From: Candidatus Izemoplasma sp.
GTDB lineage: Bacteria; Bacillota_I; Bacilli_A; Izemoplasmatales; Izemoplasmataceae
Direction: 5' to 3'
DNA length: 39,077 bases
Assembly (NCBI GenBank): GCA_007131405.1
Contig: SLQR01000094.1
Span: 1 to 39,077, forward strand
The first letter of the stretch is position 1. The number at the start of each line of letters is the position of its first letter. The position numbers and the translations under genes are program-made. Below, one piece after another: positions 26,641 through 34,828 of the stretch. The notes under the pieces are model-generated. The model was given only the letters and a program-made list of their open reading frames with translations, ran no database searches and was not told the DNA's origin.

Positions 26641-27036
26641 ATTGATTTGGTCAAGGATTCGTGCGGTTTGCGCGTGTTTTTTGATTAGCAGTGAATAGGG
26701 AATATTGACCTTAAGTATCTTTAAGTTTTTAAAAATGATTTCTGAATTCGTGTCGTCTCGTTCACGTAAAGACAAAACATTGCAAAAATTAATGCAGATG
26801 GTTTCATACTCTCTAAGTGGTTTGGTGGTGTAAAAACAGATTGATTCGTTGATGTAAATCGGGATATTTTGTGTTAACTTATACCTCTTTTTTAGTGCAT
26901 CAAGCCGACCATTTAAGGTCACATGGCTTTTTAGCATAAGTTCATTTAGGTATTTCTTTAGTCCCATGTTTACGTAGTCTTCTTGATATTCTTTGACGAC
27001 ATAGAGCCCCTTCTGTGATCGTCGAATATAATACAT
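26629..27036 (-). CDS. ComK-like competence transcription factor
   Basis: GRLDALKKRYKLTQNIPIYINESICFYTTKPLREYETICINFCNVLSLRERDDTNSEIIFKNLKILKVNIPYSLLIKKH has the ComK pattern (GR...K.PI.V......F.PT...R...C.WI....V........T.V.F.NG....LPIS...). Confidence 0.7.
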   Translation of the reverse strand: MYYIRRSQKGLYVVKEYQEDYVNMGLKKYLNELMLKSHVTLNGRLDALKKRYKLTQNIPIYINESICFYTTKPLREYETICINFCNVLSLRERDDTNSEIIFKNLKILKVNIPYSLLIKKHAQTARILDQINKTI

Positions 27037-27103
27037 AGCCTTCGCCTCCTTGTTTTTAGTTTAAAAAACTTTTTGACGAAAATCGATGCTTTATGCGTGA
27101 AAA

Positions 27104-27131
27104 AAATCCTCGGTTTTTTAACCGAGGATTT
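27104..27131 (-). terminator. Terminator of tkt
   Basis: Perfect 12-bp stem AAATCCTCGGTT/AACCGAGGATTT followed by T-tract on minus strand. Confidence 0.85.
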
Positions 27132-27134
27132 GGG

Positions 27135-29081
27135 TTAGATTGATAAATATTTTTTGACGATGTTTTCAACGGTGAAACCAAAGTGTTTTTGGGCATCTTC
27201 ACCGGGTGCACTAACACCGAAACTTTCCATGCCGTAAACGTTTGAGGCGAACTGATACCATAGGTGTGGCGCCCCGAGTTCAATGGCTAAGCGTTTGGTG
27301 CATGATGATGGAAGCACGGCTTCTTGAACTTTTTTCGGTTGTTGTCTAAAGAGTTCCATCGATGGCATCGAGACAACACGAACATGAATATCTTTTTCGT
27401 TTGCGAGATATTCTTGGACATTCAATGCAAGTTCGACTTCGCTACCTGTTGCAATTAAGATGCCTTCAAAGTTGTCGGCGTCGCGTGCAACATAGGCACC
27501 TTGTTTAAGATTTTTATAGGTGACGTCCGTTAAGACTTTTGTGTTTTGTCTGGTTAAAACGATGGCAACGGGTGTGCGTTTTGATTCAAGTGCATAGCGC
27601 ATCGCAAAGCGTACTTCATTCGCGTGTGCTGGTCGAATCGTCACAAGATGCGGGGTGCTACGGAAAACAGCTAATTGTTCAATCGGTTCATGCGTTGGTC
27701 CGTCTTCCCCAACCGCAATGGAATCATGGGTGAAGATAAAGATGGATGGAATTTCCATTAATGCGGCTAAACGAATCGATGGTTTCATGTAATCTGAGAA
27801 GATAAAGAATCCACCACTATAACCTTTTAAGTTATGAAGCACCATGCCGTTGACAATCGCTGCCATGGCGTGTTCACGGACACCAAAGTTAATGTTTCTT
27901 CCAGTCGGGTTATCTTTGGTAAAGTTCCCGTTAATCCCTTTAACTTTTGTGCTGCCGGAAAGGTCCGCTGACCCACCAACCATTTCAATGATTTGCTCGC
28001 TTAGTTTTGGTAAGATTTTACCAATGGAAGCACGGGTTGCTTCTTCAGTTCCAATGGGTTCGAGTTCGAGTAAGTCCTCGTAATCAACATCAACTTCACG
28101 GCTGATAATTTGTTCGAATTGATCAGATAGTTTTGGATAACGCTCTTGGTACTCATCCATTTTTTCGACCCATTCCGCATGGGCTTTGCCGTTACGGTCA
28201 TTAATTTTTTCAAAGAAATCGCGGTAGACTTCTTCAGGAATGTTAAACGGTTCATGCGGGAAATTAAATTTTTCTCGCATGCGTTCGGTTTCTTCTTTGC
28301 CAATCGGCGCACCATGTGTGGCACTTGTGCCTTGTTTTTCGGCGCCGAATCCAATAATGCTTTTGACTTCGATGAAACTTGGTTGATCGCTTGATTTGGC
28401 GTTTTCAATCGCTTGATCAAGTGCGTCTAAATCGTTGGCATCATCAACGCGTTGGTAATGCCAGTTCATGCTTTTCATTTTCATTTCGATGTCTTCACTC
28501 ACGGCTTCGTGAGTTGGGCCATCGAGTTGAACATCATTTGAATCAAAAAGGATAATTAAACGCTCGAGTCCGAGATGACCTGCTAAGCTTAAGCCTTCTA
28601 AAGCAACGCCTTCTTGTAAATCCCCATCACCGCATAGCACGTAAGTGTAGTGGTCGACAATGTTCAAGTCGTCTTTGTTGAAGGTTGCGCGTAAATAACT
28701 TTCAGCTATCGCCATACCAATGGCATTTGAAATACCTTGTCCTAGTGGTCCGGTTGTGGCTTCAACCCCATCGGTGTGACGGTACTCTGGGTGCCCTGGT
28801 GTGATTGAATTTAATTGACGGAATCCCTTTAAATCTTCTGTGCTAAGTTCATAGCCTGAAAGATGTAATGTTGCATATAACAACGCGGATCCATGACCGG
28901 CAGATAAGACAAAACGGTCTCGATCAAACCACGCTGAATCGGATGGGGTAATTTTCATGTGTTTGGTAAATAGTTGATACATAACTGGGGCGGCCCCAAG
29001 CACGATTCCTGGGTGACCACTGTTTGCTCTGTTGATCATATCAAGACCTAAAAAGCGTATTGCGTTAATTGATTTTTCCAT
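27135..29081 (-). CDS. tkt: Transketolase
   Basis: AINAIRFLGLDMINRANSGHPGIVLGAAP, GPLGQGISNAIGMA, GDGDLQEG, THDSIAVGEDGPTHEPIEQL. Confidence 0.96.
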   Translation of the reverse strand: MEKSINAIRFLGLDMINRANSGHPGIVLGAAPVMYQLFTKHMKITPSDSAWFDRDRFVLSAGHGSALLYATLHLSGYELSTEDLKGFRQLNSITPGHPEYRHTDGVEATTGPLGQGISNAIGMAIAESYLRATFNKDDLNIVDHYTYVLCGDGDLQEGVALEGLSLAGHLGLERLIILFDSNDVQLDGPTHEAVSEDIEMKMKSMNWHYQRVDDANDLDALDQAIENAKSSDQPSFIEVKSIIGFGAEKQGTSATHGAPIGKEETERMREKFNFPHEPFNIPEEVYRDFFEKINDRNGKAHAEWVEKMDEYQERYPKLSDQFEQIISREVDVDYEDLLELEPIGTEEATRASIGKILPKLSEQIIEMVGGSADLSGSTKVKGINGNFTKDNPTGRNINFGVREHAMAAIVNGMVLHNLKGYSGGFFIFSDYMKPSIRLAALMEIPSIFIFTHDSIAVGEDGPTHEPIEQLAVFRSTPHLVTIRPAHANEVRFAMRYALESKRTPVAIVLTRQNTKVLTDVTYKNLKQGAYVARDADNFEGILIATGSEVELALNVQEYLANEKDIHVRVVSMPSMELFRQQPKKVQEAVLPSSCTKRLAIELGAPHLWYQFASNVYGMESFGVSAPGEDAQKHFGFTVENIVKKYLSI

Positions 29082-29173
29082 TAGGATCTCCTTCTTTCTT
29101 CATTATCAACACCATTATATAACAAAGTGCTTAAAAGTAAAACCTTATCCCGCATGAAAAGGTTTTTTAAATG

Positions 29174-29198
29174 AAAAGAGCACAAATGTGCTCTTTTT
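29174..29198 (-). terminator. Terminator of the suf operon
   Basis: AAAGAGCACA-AA-TGTGCTCTTT hairpin just after the sufB stop. Confidence 0.7.
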
Positions 29199-30611
29199 TT
29201 AGCCGATTGATCCTTCCATTTCGAGTTTGATGAGTTGATTGAGTTCAACAGCATACTCCATCGGAAGTTCTTTCGCAAAGGGTTCAATGAAGCCCATGAT
29301 GATCATTTCAATGGCTTGTTCTTCGCTCAGGCCACGACTCATCAGATAAAAGAGTTGTTCTTCACTGACCTTAGACACGCTCGCTTCATGTTGGACCGTT
29401 GCGTGATTATTTTGAACGATATTGTACGGCAAGGTATCGGAGGTGCTTTGATCATCTAAAATGATCGTATCACACTCAACGTTGCTTTTGGCACCTGTTG
29501 CGTTCTTTCCGTGCCTAATCATGCCTCGATAGTTCACTTTTCCACCCTTAGCACTCATGGATTTTGAGATAATCGAACTGGTGGTGTTTTTCCCAATGTG
29601 AATCATTTTTGCGCCGGTATCTTGATGCATGCCTTTACCAGCGAAAGCAATGGATACTGTCGTTCCTTTGGCGCGATCACCAAGTAAGATGCAGGCTGGG
29701 TATTTCATGTTAATGCCTGAACCAATATTTCCATCAATCCATTCCATGTGGGCATCTTCTTCAACAAGCGCACGTTTGGTGACTAAGTTGATGATGTTGT
29801 TGGCCCAGTTTTGAATGGTGGTGTATCGACAGTGTCCGCCCTTTTTAACAAAGATTTCTACGACAGCAGCATGGAGGCTGTTCGTGGTGTAAATCGGTGC
29901 TGTGCAGCCTTCGACATAATGCAGACTTGCGCCTTCATCGACAATGATTAAGGTGCGTTCAAACTGCCCCATTTGTTCGGAGTTAATGCGGAAATATGAT
30001 TGCAATGGCTTTTCAACTTTGACGCCTTTAGGCACATAAATAAATGAACCGCCACTCCATACAGCGCTGTTTAGTGCGGCGTATTTATTGTCATCGTAGG
30101 GCACAATTTTATTAAAGTATTCGGCGAAAAGTTCAGGGTACTCACGTAACGCGGTATCGGTGTCTGTGAAGATGACGCCTTGGTCTTCGAGTTCTTTCAT
30201 GGTGGAATGGTACACGACTTCACTTTCAAATTGCGCACCAACACCCGCTAAGAATTTTTGTTCCGCTTCGGGAATCCCGAGTTTATCAAAAGTGTTTTTA
30301 ATTTCTTCTGGCACATCTTCCCAGTTGCGTTCACTTTTATCGCTCGGTTTAACGTAATAGGTGATGTCTTCAAAATTGACTTTCGCAAGACTAGGTCCCC
30401 AGGTTTGCGTTGGGGTATCTAGAAATTTCTGGTAGGATTTTAAGCGAAATTCTTCCATCCATGCTGGTTCTTTTTTGATTGCAGAAATCTCTTTTACTAT
30501 TTTATCGGTAAGGCCTTTACCGGTATCAATAACGCTTTTGGTTTCGGTTTTAAAGCCGTATTTGTAATCGCCAATAATGCGTTCTATTTCTTTTTTTGTA
30601 TCGTTATTCAT
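29199..30611 (-). CDS. sufB: Fe-S cluster assembly protein SufB
   Basis: [66 protein letters not shown]. Confidence 0.96.
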   Translation of the reverse strand: MNNDTKKEIERIIGDYKYGFKTETKSVIDTGKGLTDKIVKEISAIKKEPAWMEEFRLKSYQKFLDTPTQTWGPSLAKVNFEDITYYVKPSDKSERNWEDVPEEIKNTFDKLGIPEAEQKFLAGVGAQFESEVVYHSTMKELEDQGVIFTDTDTALREYPELFAEYFNKIVPYDDNKYAALNSAVWSGGSFIYVPKGVKVEKPLQSYFRINSEQMGQFERTLIIVDEGASLHYVEGCTAPIYTTNSLHAAVVEIFVKKGGHCRYTTIQNWANNIINLVTKRALVEEDAHMEWIDGNIGSGINMKYPACILLGDRAKGTTVSIAFAGKGMHQDTGAKMIHIGKNTTSSIISKSMSAKGGKVNYRGMIRHGKNATGAKSNVECDTIILDDQSTSDTLPYNIVQNNHATVQHEASVSKVSEEQLFYLMSRGLSEEQAIEMIIMGFIEPFAKELPMEYAVELNQLIKLEMEGSIG

Positions 30612-31047
30612 GCTTCTCACTCGCTTTCTTGAGAGTTTCTTCGAAGGCTTTCCAAGCAATCGATGCGCATTTTACACGCGCTGGAAATTTGGTAACCCCT
30701 TGATAGGCTAAGGCGTCTTCAAGCTCGATGGATTCATCAAATGGCTTATTCATGATCATCTTCAAGTAGTTGGTCGTTAGCGCTTGGGCTTCATCGACGT
30801 GTTTGCCTTTAAGCAGGGTTGAAAGGACACTTGCGCTTGAGCAACAAATGCTACACCCTGAGCCTTCGTGACGAATATCTTTGACAACGCCTTGTTCAAT
30901 AAAACTCTGAATGGTGATGTCGTCGCCACAACTTGGGTTTTTTATATGATGTAACGTGTAACGTGGATCATCAACAAGCCCTTTGTTTCGTGGGTTTTTG
31001 TAGTGATCCATGATGATTTGTCGGTAGAGTGATTCCAGTTGGTGCAT
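30604..31047 (-). CDS. sufU: SufU-type Fe-S assembly / zinc-dependent sulfurtransferase
   Basis: [54 protein letters not shown]. Confidence 0.93.
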   Translation of the reverse strand: MHQLESLYRQIIMDHYKNPRNKGLVDDPRYTLHHIKNPSCGDDITIQSFIEQGVVKDIRHEGSGCSICCSSASVLSTLLKGKHVDEAQALTTNYLKMIMNKPFDESIELEDALAYQGVTKFPARVKCASIAWKAFEETLKKASEKHE

Positions 31048-31058
31048 AGTATGACCTC

Positions 31059-32267
31059 CTAAAATCCGATGTCGGTGAAAAATGCACGCGCACGTTTCAC
31101 GGAATCAATAAAGGTTTTGACATCGTCTTCGGTGTTGTAGATGTAAAAGGTTGCACGTAAGGTGGCTGGAACGTTTAACCATTTAATTAAGAGTTGTGCA
31201 CAATGGTGCCCAGCGCGCAAGGCAATGTGGTCTTCATCAAAGAAACTAACCACATCGTGAGGGTGCACACCATCAAGATTAAAATTAATAATACCGGTTT
31301 CCGCGCTTGGATTATAGACGGTGACACCGTCGATCGACTCGAGCGCTTTAACGGCCGTTGTTTTTAAGGTATGTTCGTGGGTGATGATGGCATCAAACCC
31401 AAAGGTTTCTAAGTAATTGATGGCTTCCGATAACCCAATGGCTTCGGCAATTGGTGGCGTGCCGGTTTCAAACTTATACGGGGAATCCTTCCAGTCGCCT
31501 TTAAACTTATCGACGTTGTCGTTCATGTCACCACCGTATTCAAGTGGTTCCATTTGATCAAGCAATGCCCGTTTGCCATACAATATGCCAATCCCGGTTG
31601 GGCCAAACATTTTATGGCCTGAAAAGGCTAAAAAGTCGCAGTCAAGTTTCTTTACATCAATCTGCATATGGGGCGCTGCCTGTGCCGCATCGACACTAAC
31701 GATGGCGCCTTTTTCATGGGCCAGGCGAATAATCGTTTCAAGTGGCGTAATATATCCCATCACGTTCGATATGTAGGTGAGGGCAACGACTTTGGTTTGA
31801 TTCGTTAAGACCGATTTGAAGTTCTCAATGGTGATGCGTCCATCTTTATTTAAGGGTACATAAATAAGGGTTGCGCCGGTTTTTTTAGCAACCTGTTGCC
31901 AAGGCAAGACATGCGAATGGTGTTCAAGTTCACTTACAATGATTTCATCACCGGGTTTTAAGGTTTCACGACCATACACTAAGGCAACAAGATTCAGTGC
32001 ACTTGATGCGCCGCGGGTGAAAATCGTTTCTTCGAAATCCGCATTGATAAAGCGGGCGATGTTTTCACGGGCTTTGGTATAGGTTTCCGTTGCACGGTAG
32101 CTTAGTTTGTAGACGCCACGATGAACATTTACTGGGTAATCTGTGTAATATTCGGTCATTTTATCGATGACCGATTGTGGGGTTAAACTGCTTGCGGCCG
32201 TGTCTAAATAAACCAAGTCATGCTTGGTTAAAATTGGAAAGTCTTTTCGGCTTGTGGCTAAAGACAT
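31059..32267 (-). CDS. sufS: Cysteine desulfurase SufS
   Basis: LDTAASSLTPQSVIDKM, VSELEHHSHVLPWQQVA, FSGHKMFGPTGIGILYG, LRAGHHCAQ. Confidence 0.95.
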   Translation of the reverse strand: MSLATSRKDFPILTKHDLVYLDTAASSLTPQSVIDKMTEYYTDYPVNVHRGVYKLSYRATETYTKARENIARFINADFEETIFTRGASSALNLVALVYGRETLKPGDEIIVSELEHHSHVLPWQQVAKKTGATLIYVPLNKDGRITIENFKSVLTNQTKVVALTYISNVMGYITPLETIIRLAHEKGAIVSVDAAQAAPHMQIDVKKLDCDFLAFSGHKMFGPTGIGILYGKRALLDQMEPLEYGGDMNDNVDKFKGDWKDSPYKFETGTPPIAEAIGLSEAINYLETFGFDAIITHEHTLKTTAVKALESIDGVTVYNPSAETGIINFNLDGVHPHDVVSFFDEDHIALRAGHHCAQLLIKWLNVPATLRATFYIYNTEDDVKTFIDSVKRARAFFTDIGF

Positions 32268-32275
32268 ATCATCAC

Positions 32276-33289
32276 CTACTGAATTTTTGAATTGAGTAAT
32301 GCTTGAACGTGTTCTTTGAGTAAGTCGTTTTTAAGGACGTCATTGAGTGGCGCTAAGTATCCGTTTATGATTAAACGTTCGGCGTCTTTTTGACTTAACC
32401 CACGACTCATTAAATAGTAGAGCTGATCTTCGTCAATTTGGCCGATGGCTGCGCCATGGCTTGCTTCAACATCGTATTCGTCAATCAGTAAGAGTGGGTT
32501 GGCGTCAAGTCGTGCTTTATCGCCTAAGACAACGCCTTTGTTGCTTTGACGGGCGTTGCTTCGTTTCATGTTTTTATGAATTTTTCCAATGCCTTCAAAC
32601 AGCAATGTGCTTTCATCGTTTGCCACCCCATAGTGTTCAATAAACCCTTCGGTTTTTGGTGCTTTATGTTCGACAACGGTTTTAATTAAGGTTTCCTGTT
32701 TGTCTGAGGTGAGGGCGATGGTTTTGGCGGTTCCGCTGGCGTATTCGCCGGCTAAAATAATGTGGTTATCTTGTTTGGTCACGGCATCTGAAAACGCTGC
32801 GTTGGTATAGGTTACTTGACCGTAGCGTTTAACATAAGCTGAGCGCTTAATGACAGCAGCAGAATCTTTTGGCATCGACGCAAGACTTGTGTACGTTAAG
32901 TTTGCGTTGGTGTCAATTACACTTTCACTGGTGAAGTTCACGGTTGAGATGGTGTCATTATATAGGTATTCAAAAACATTCGCTTGAGCGTTTGATTCAA
33001 GGAGAATGGTTGTTTTGTGATTAAGCGATGTGGTCTTGCCTCGATAAATAATATATATCGGAGCTTCAACGACATGGTTTTTCTTAATGGTGATTGTGGA
33101 TGCGGTGTCTGCTGGTATTCTTAAATCATCATCTGTATTGTCAAACAACGCATTAAGTGGTGCGTTTTTGTCTTGAATGGTAATCGATGCATCAGAGAGG
33201 GTTTGTTTAATTAAGTGGCCATCTTCAAAAATAAGCACGTTATCGAGACGATCAATTAGCTCGTTAAAGGCTTCTTTATTCATCGCCAT
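32276..33289 (-). CDS. sufD: Fe-S cluster assembly protein SufD
   Basis: C-terminal [35 protein letters not shown]; start overlaps sufC stop (TAATG). Confidence 0.92.
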   Translation of the reverse strand: MAMNKEAFNELIDRLDNVLIFEDGHLIKQTLSDASITIQDKNAPLNALFDNTDDDLRIPADTASTITIKKNHVVEAPIYIIYRGKTTSLNHKTTILLESNAQANVFEYLYNDTISTVNFTSESVIDTNANLTYTSLASMPKDSAAVIKRSAYVKRYGQVTYTNAAFSDAVTKQDNHIILAGEYASGTAKTIALTSDKQETLIKTVVEHKAPKTEGFIEHYGVANDESTLLFEGIGKIHKNMKRSNARQSNKGVVLGDKARLDANPLLLIDEYDVEASHGAAIGQIDEDQLYYLMSRGLSQKDAERLIINGYLAPLNDVLKNDLLKEHVQALLNSKIQ

Positions 33290-34119
33290 TATTCGTCGAG
33301 TGCTTCTTTCGTTGCGCACTGACCTAAGATGATACGCTCTTCTTCCTCAGGAACGACGCGTTCATCGTCAATGCCGAGTTCCTCTTTGATCCAGTCATAC
33401 CCGTTTTGATCGATTTTTTTCATGAGTTCTGTGTCGCCTGATTTTACAATGCGCCCTTGCATCATGACATGCACCATGTCCGCGTTTATGTAATCAAGCA
33501 AGCGTTGATAGTGGGTAATAAGCAAAAGGCCAAGTTCGCCATTTTTCATCTCGGTGACATTATCCCCAACAACTTTCAAGGCGTCAACGTCAAGCCCTGA
33601 ATCAATTTCATCTAAAATGGCAATGCTTGGTTTAAGCATTTTCATCTGTAAGATTTCGTTGCGTTTTTTCTCACCACCACTAAAGCCTTCGTTTAAGTAA
33701 CGGTGTGGTAAGTCATCGCTCATTTTAAGTTCTTTAACGGCTTTATCGTAGGCACGAATAAATTTGAAAAGTGACAACTTATTGTCGTCATCTAACCGCG
33801 CATTCATCGCCGTTTTAATAAAGTCACTGTTTGTGACACCTGGTACTTCAGATGGCGCTTGCATCGCTAAAAATAAGCCTGCTCGTGCACGCTCGTCGAC
33901 ACTCATTTCAAGAACATCTTTTCCGTCTAATGTGATGGTTCCTTTAGTTACTTCGAAACGTGGGTGTCCCATGATGACACTGGCAAGGGTGCTTTTTCCT
34001 GTCCCATTGGGTCCCATGATGGCATGGGTTTCGCCACCTTCTATGGTTAACGTCACGCCTTTTAGAATTTCTTTTCCTTCGACCTCGGCGTGAAGGTTTT
34101 CAATTTTTAATATTGCCAT
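33289..34119 (-). CDS. sufC: Fe-S assembly ATPase SufC
   Basis: MAILKIENLHAEVEGKEILKGVTL, GPNGTGKSTLASVIMGHP, FSGGEKKRNEILQM, LDEIDSGLDVDAL; ATG at 34119. Confidence 0.96.
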   Translation of the reverse strand: MAILKIENLHAEVEGKEILKGVTLTIEGGETHAIMGPNGTGKSTLASVIMGHPRFEVTKGTITLDGKDVLEMSVDERARAGLFLAMQAPSEVPGVTNSDFIKTAMNARLDDDNKLSLFKFIRAYDKAVKELKMSDDLPHRYLNEGFSGGEKKRNEILQMKMLKPSIAILDEIDSGLDVDALKVVGDNVTEMKNGELGLLLITHYQRLLDYINADMVHVMMQGRIVKSGDTELMKKIDQNGYDWIKEELGIDDERVVPEEEERIILGQCATKEALDE

Positions 34120-34148
34120 AAATATTACCTCCTTAAGTCCATGTTTAT

Positions 34149-34176
34149 TGTATAAGAAATTGCTAGGTATTGCTAA
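34149..34176 (-). promoter_or_regulatory. Candidate sufCDSUB promoter
   Basis: Minus strand TTAGCA, 16 bp, TATACA, overlapping a 7-bp direct repeat. Confidence 0.4.
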
Positions 34177-34199
34177 TGATATGATATAAAATTTCACAA

Positions 34200-34222
34200 A
34201 AAAAAGACACTTACGTGTCTTT
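34200..34222 (-). terminator. Terminator downstream of mgtC-like gene
   Basis: Minus strand AAAGACAC-GTAA-GTGTCTTTTTTT. Confidence 0.85.
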
Positions 34223-34230
34223 AATGTTTT

Positions 34231-34710
34231 TTAATGCGTAGGGTCTTCAACCATATGTCTGAAGACGTTTTTGATAATTGTTAAAACAAACAGGGTTAAG
34301 AGCGATAAGGTAATTCCTAACCAGTAAAATCCATAGCCAAAAATAATTCCAATAATCGCACCAATCCATAAGGTTGAAGCGGTGGTAAGGCCACTAATAT
34401 AGCCATTCGTTTTAATGATTGCCCCTGTACCTAAGAACCCAATTCCGGATACAATTTGCGCCACAATACGTTGACGTTCAATCGTGACTACGCCCGAAAA
34501 ATCAGGATTTTCTCGAATAAACATAACGGCATCATAGACCATGTATTCTTGGGCAATGGTGAGTCCTGCTGCACCAAGCGCTACTAAAAGGTGGGTCGTT
34601 AGCCCTGCAATTTTATTACGTCGTTGGCGTTCAAAGCCAATTAAACCAACAAAAAGCACGGTTAAACCGAGGCTTTGCAATATATAAATTAGATCGACTT
34701 CTTGTCCCAT
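34231..34710 (-). CDS. MgtC/SapB family membrane protein
   Basis: LTVLFVGLIGFERQRRNKIAGLTTHLLVALGAAGLTI, GIGFLGTGAIIKTNGYISGLTTASTLWIGAIIGI. Confidence 0.93.
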   Translation of the reverse strand: MGQEVDLIYILQSLGLTVLFVGLIGFERQRRNKIAGLTTHLLVALGAAGLTIAQEYMVYDAVMFIRENPDFSGVVTIERQRIVAQIVSGIGFLGTGAIIKTNGYISGLTTASTLWIGAIIGIIFGYGFYWLGITLSLLTLFVLTIIKNVFRHMVEDPTH

Positions 34711-34738
34711 AAAATCACCACTTCTCTATTAACAATAT

Positions 34739-34767
34739 ATTATACCCTTGAAATGCAAATAAATCAA
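34739..34767 (-). promoter_or_regulatory. Promoter of the mgtC-like gene
   Basis: Minus strand TTGATT, 17 bp, TATAAT. Confidence 0.65.
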
Positions 34768-34790
34768 GATGGGTCGTGATTTATTTGCAT
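34753..34790. repeat. Perfect 14-bp inverted repeat, 10-nt spacer
   Basis: ATGCAAATAAATCA-AGATGGGTCG-TGATTTATTTGCAT. Confidence 0.95.
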
Positions 34791-34819
34791 TAAAAAGGCG
34801 CTTGAAAATCAAGCGCCTT
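34791..34819 (-). terminator. Terminator of PFOR
   Basis: GGCGCTTGA/TCAAGCGCC stem followed by TTTTTA on minus strand. Confidence 0.85.
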
Positions 34820-34828
34820 AAAGGTTTA

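Noticed and set aside
27037-27103. K-box autoregulatory site upstream of the ComK-like gene
   Set aside because: A- and T-runs are present but not in the AAAA-N5-TTTT spacing; AT-rich background makes it unconvincing
34753-34790. Interpreting the 14-bp inverted repeat as a second PFOR terminator
   Set aside because: AT-rich stem, 10-nt loop, no following U-tract; a canonical PFOR terminator already exists at 34791-34819
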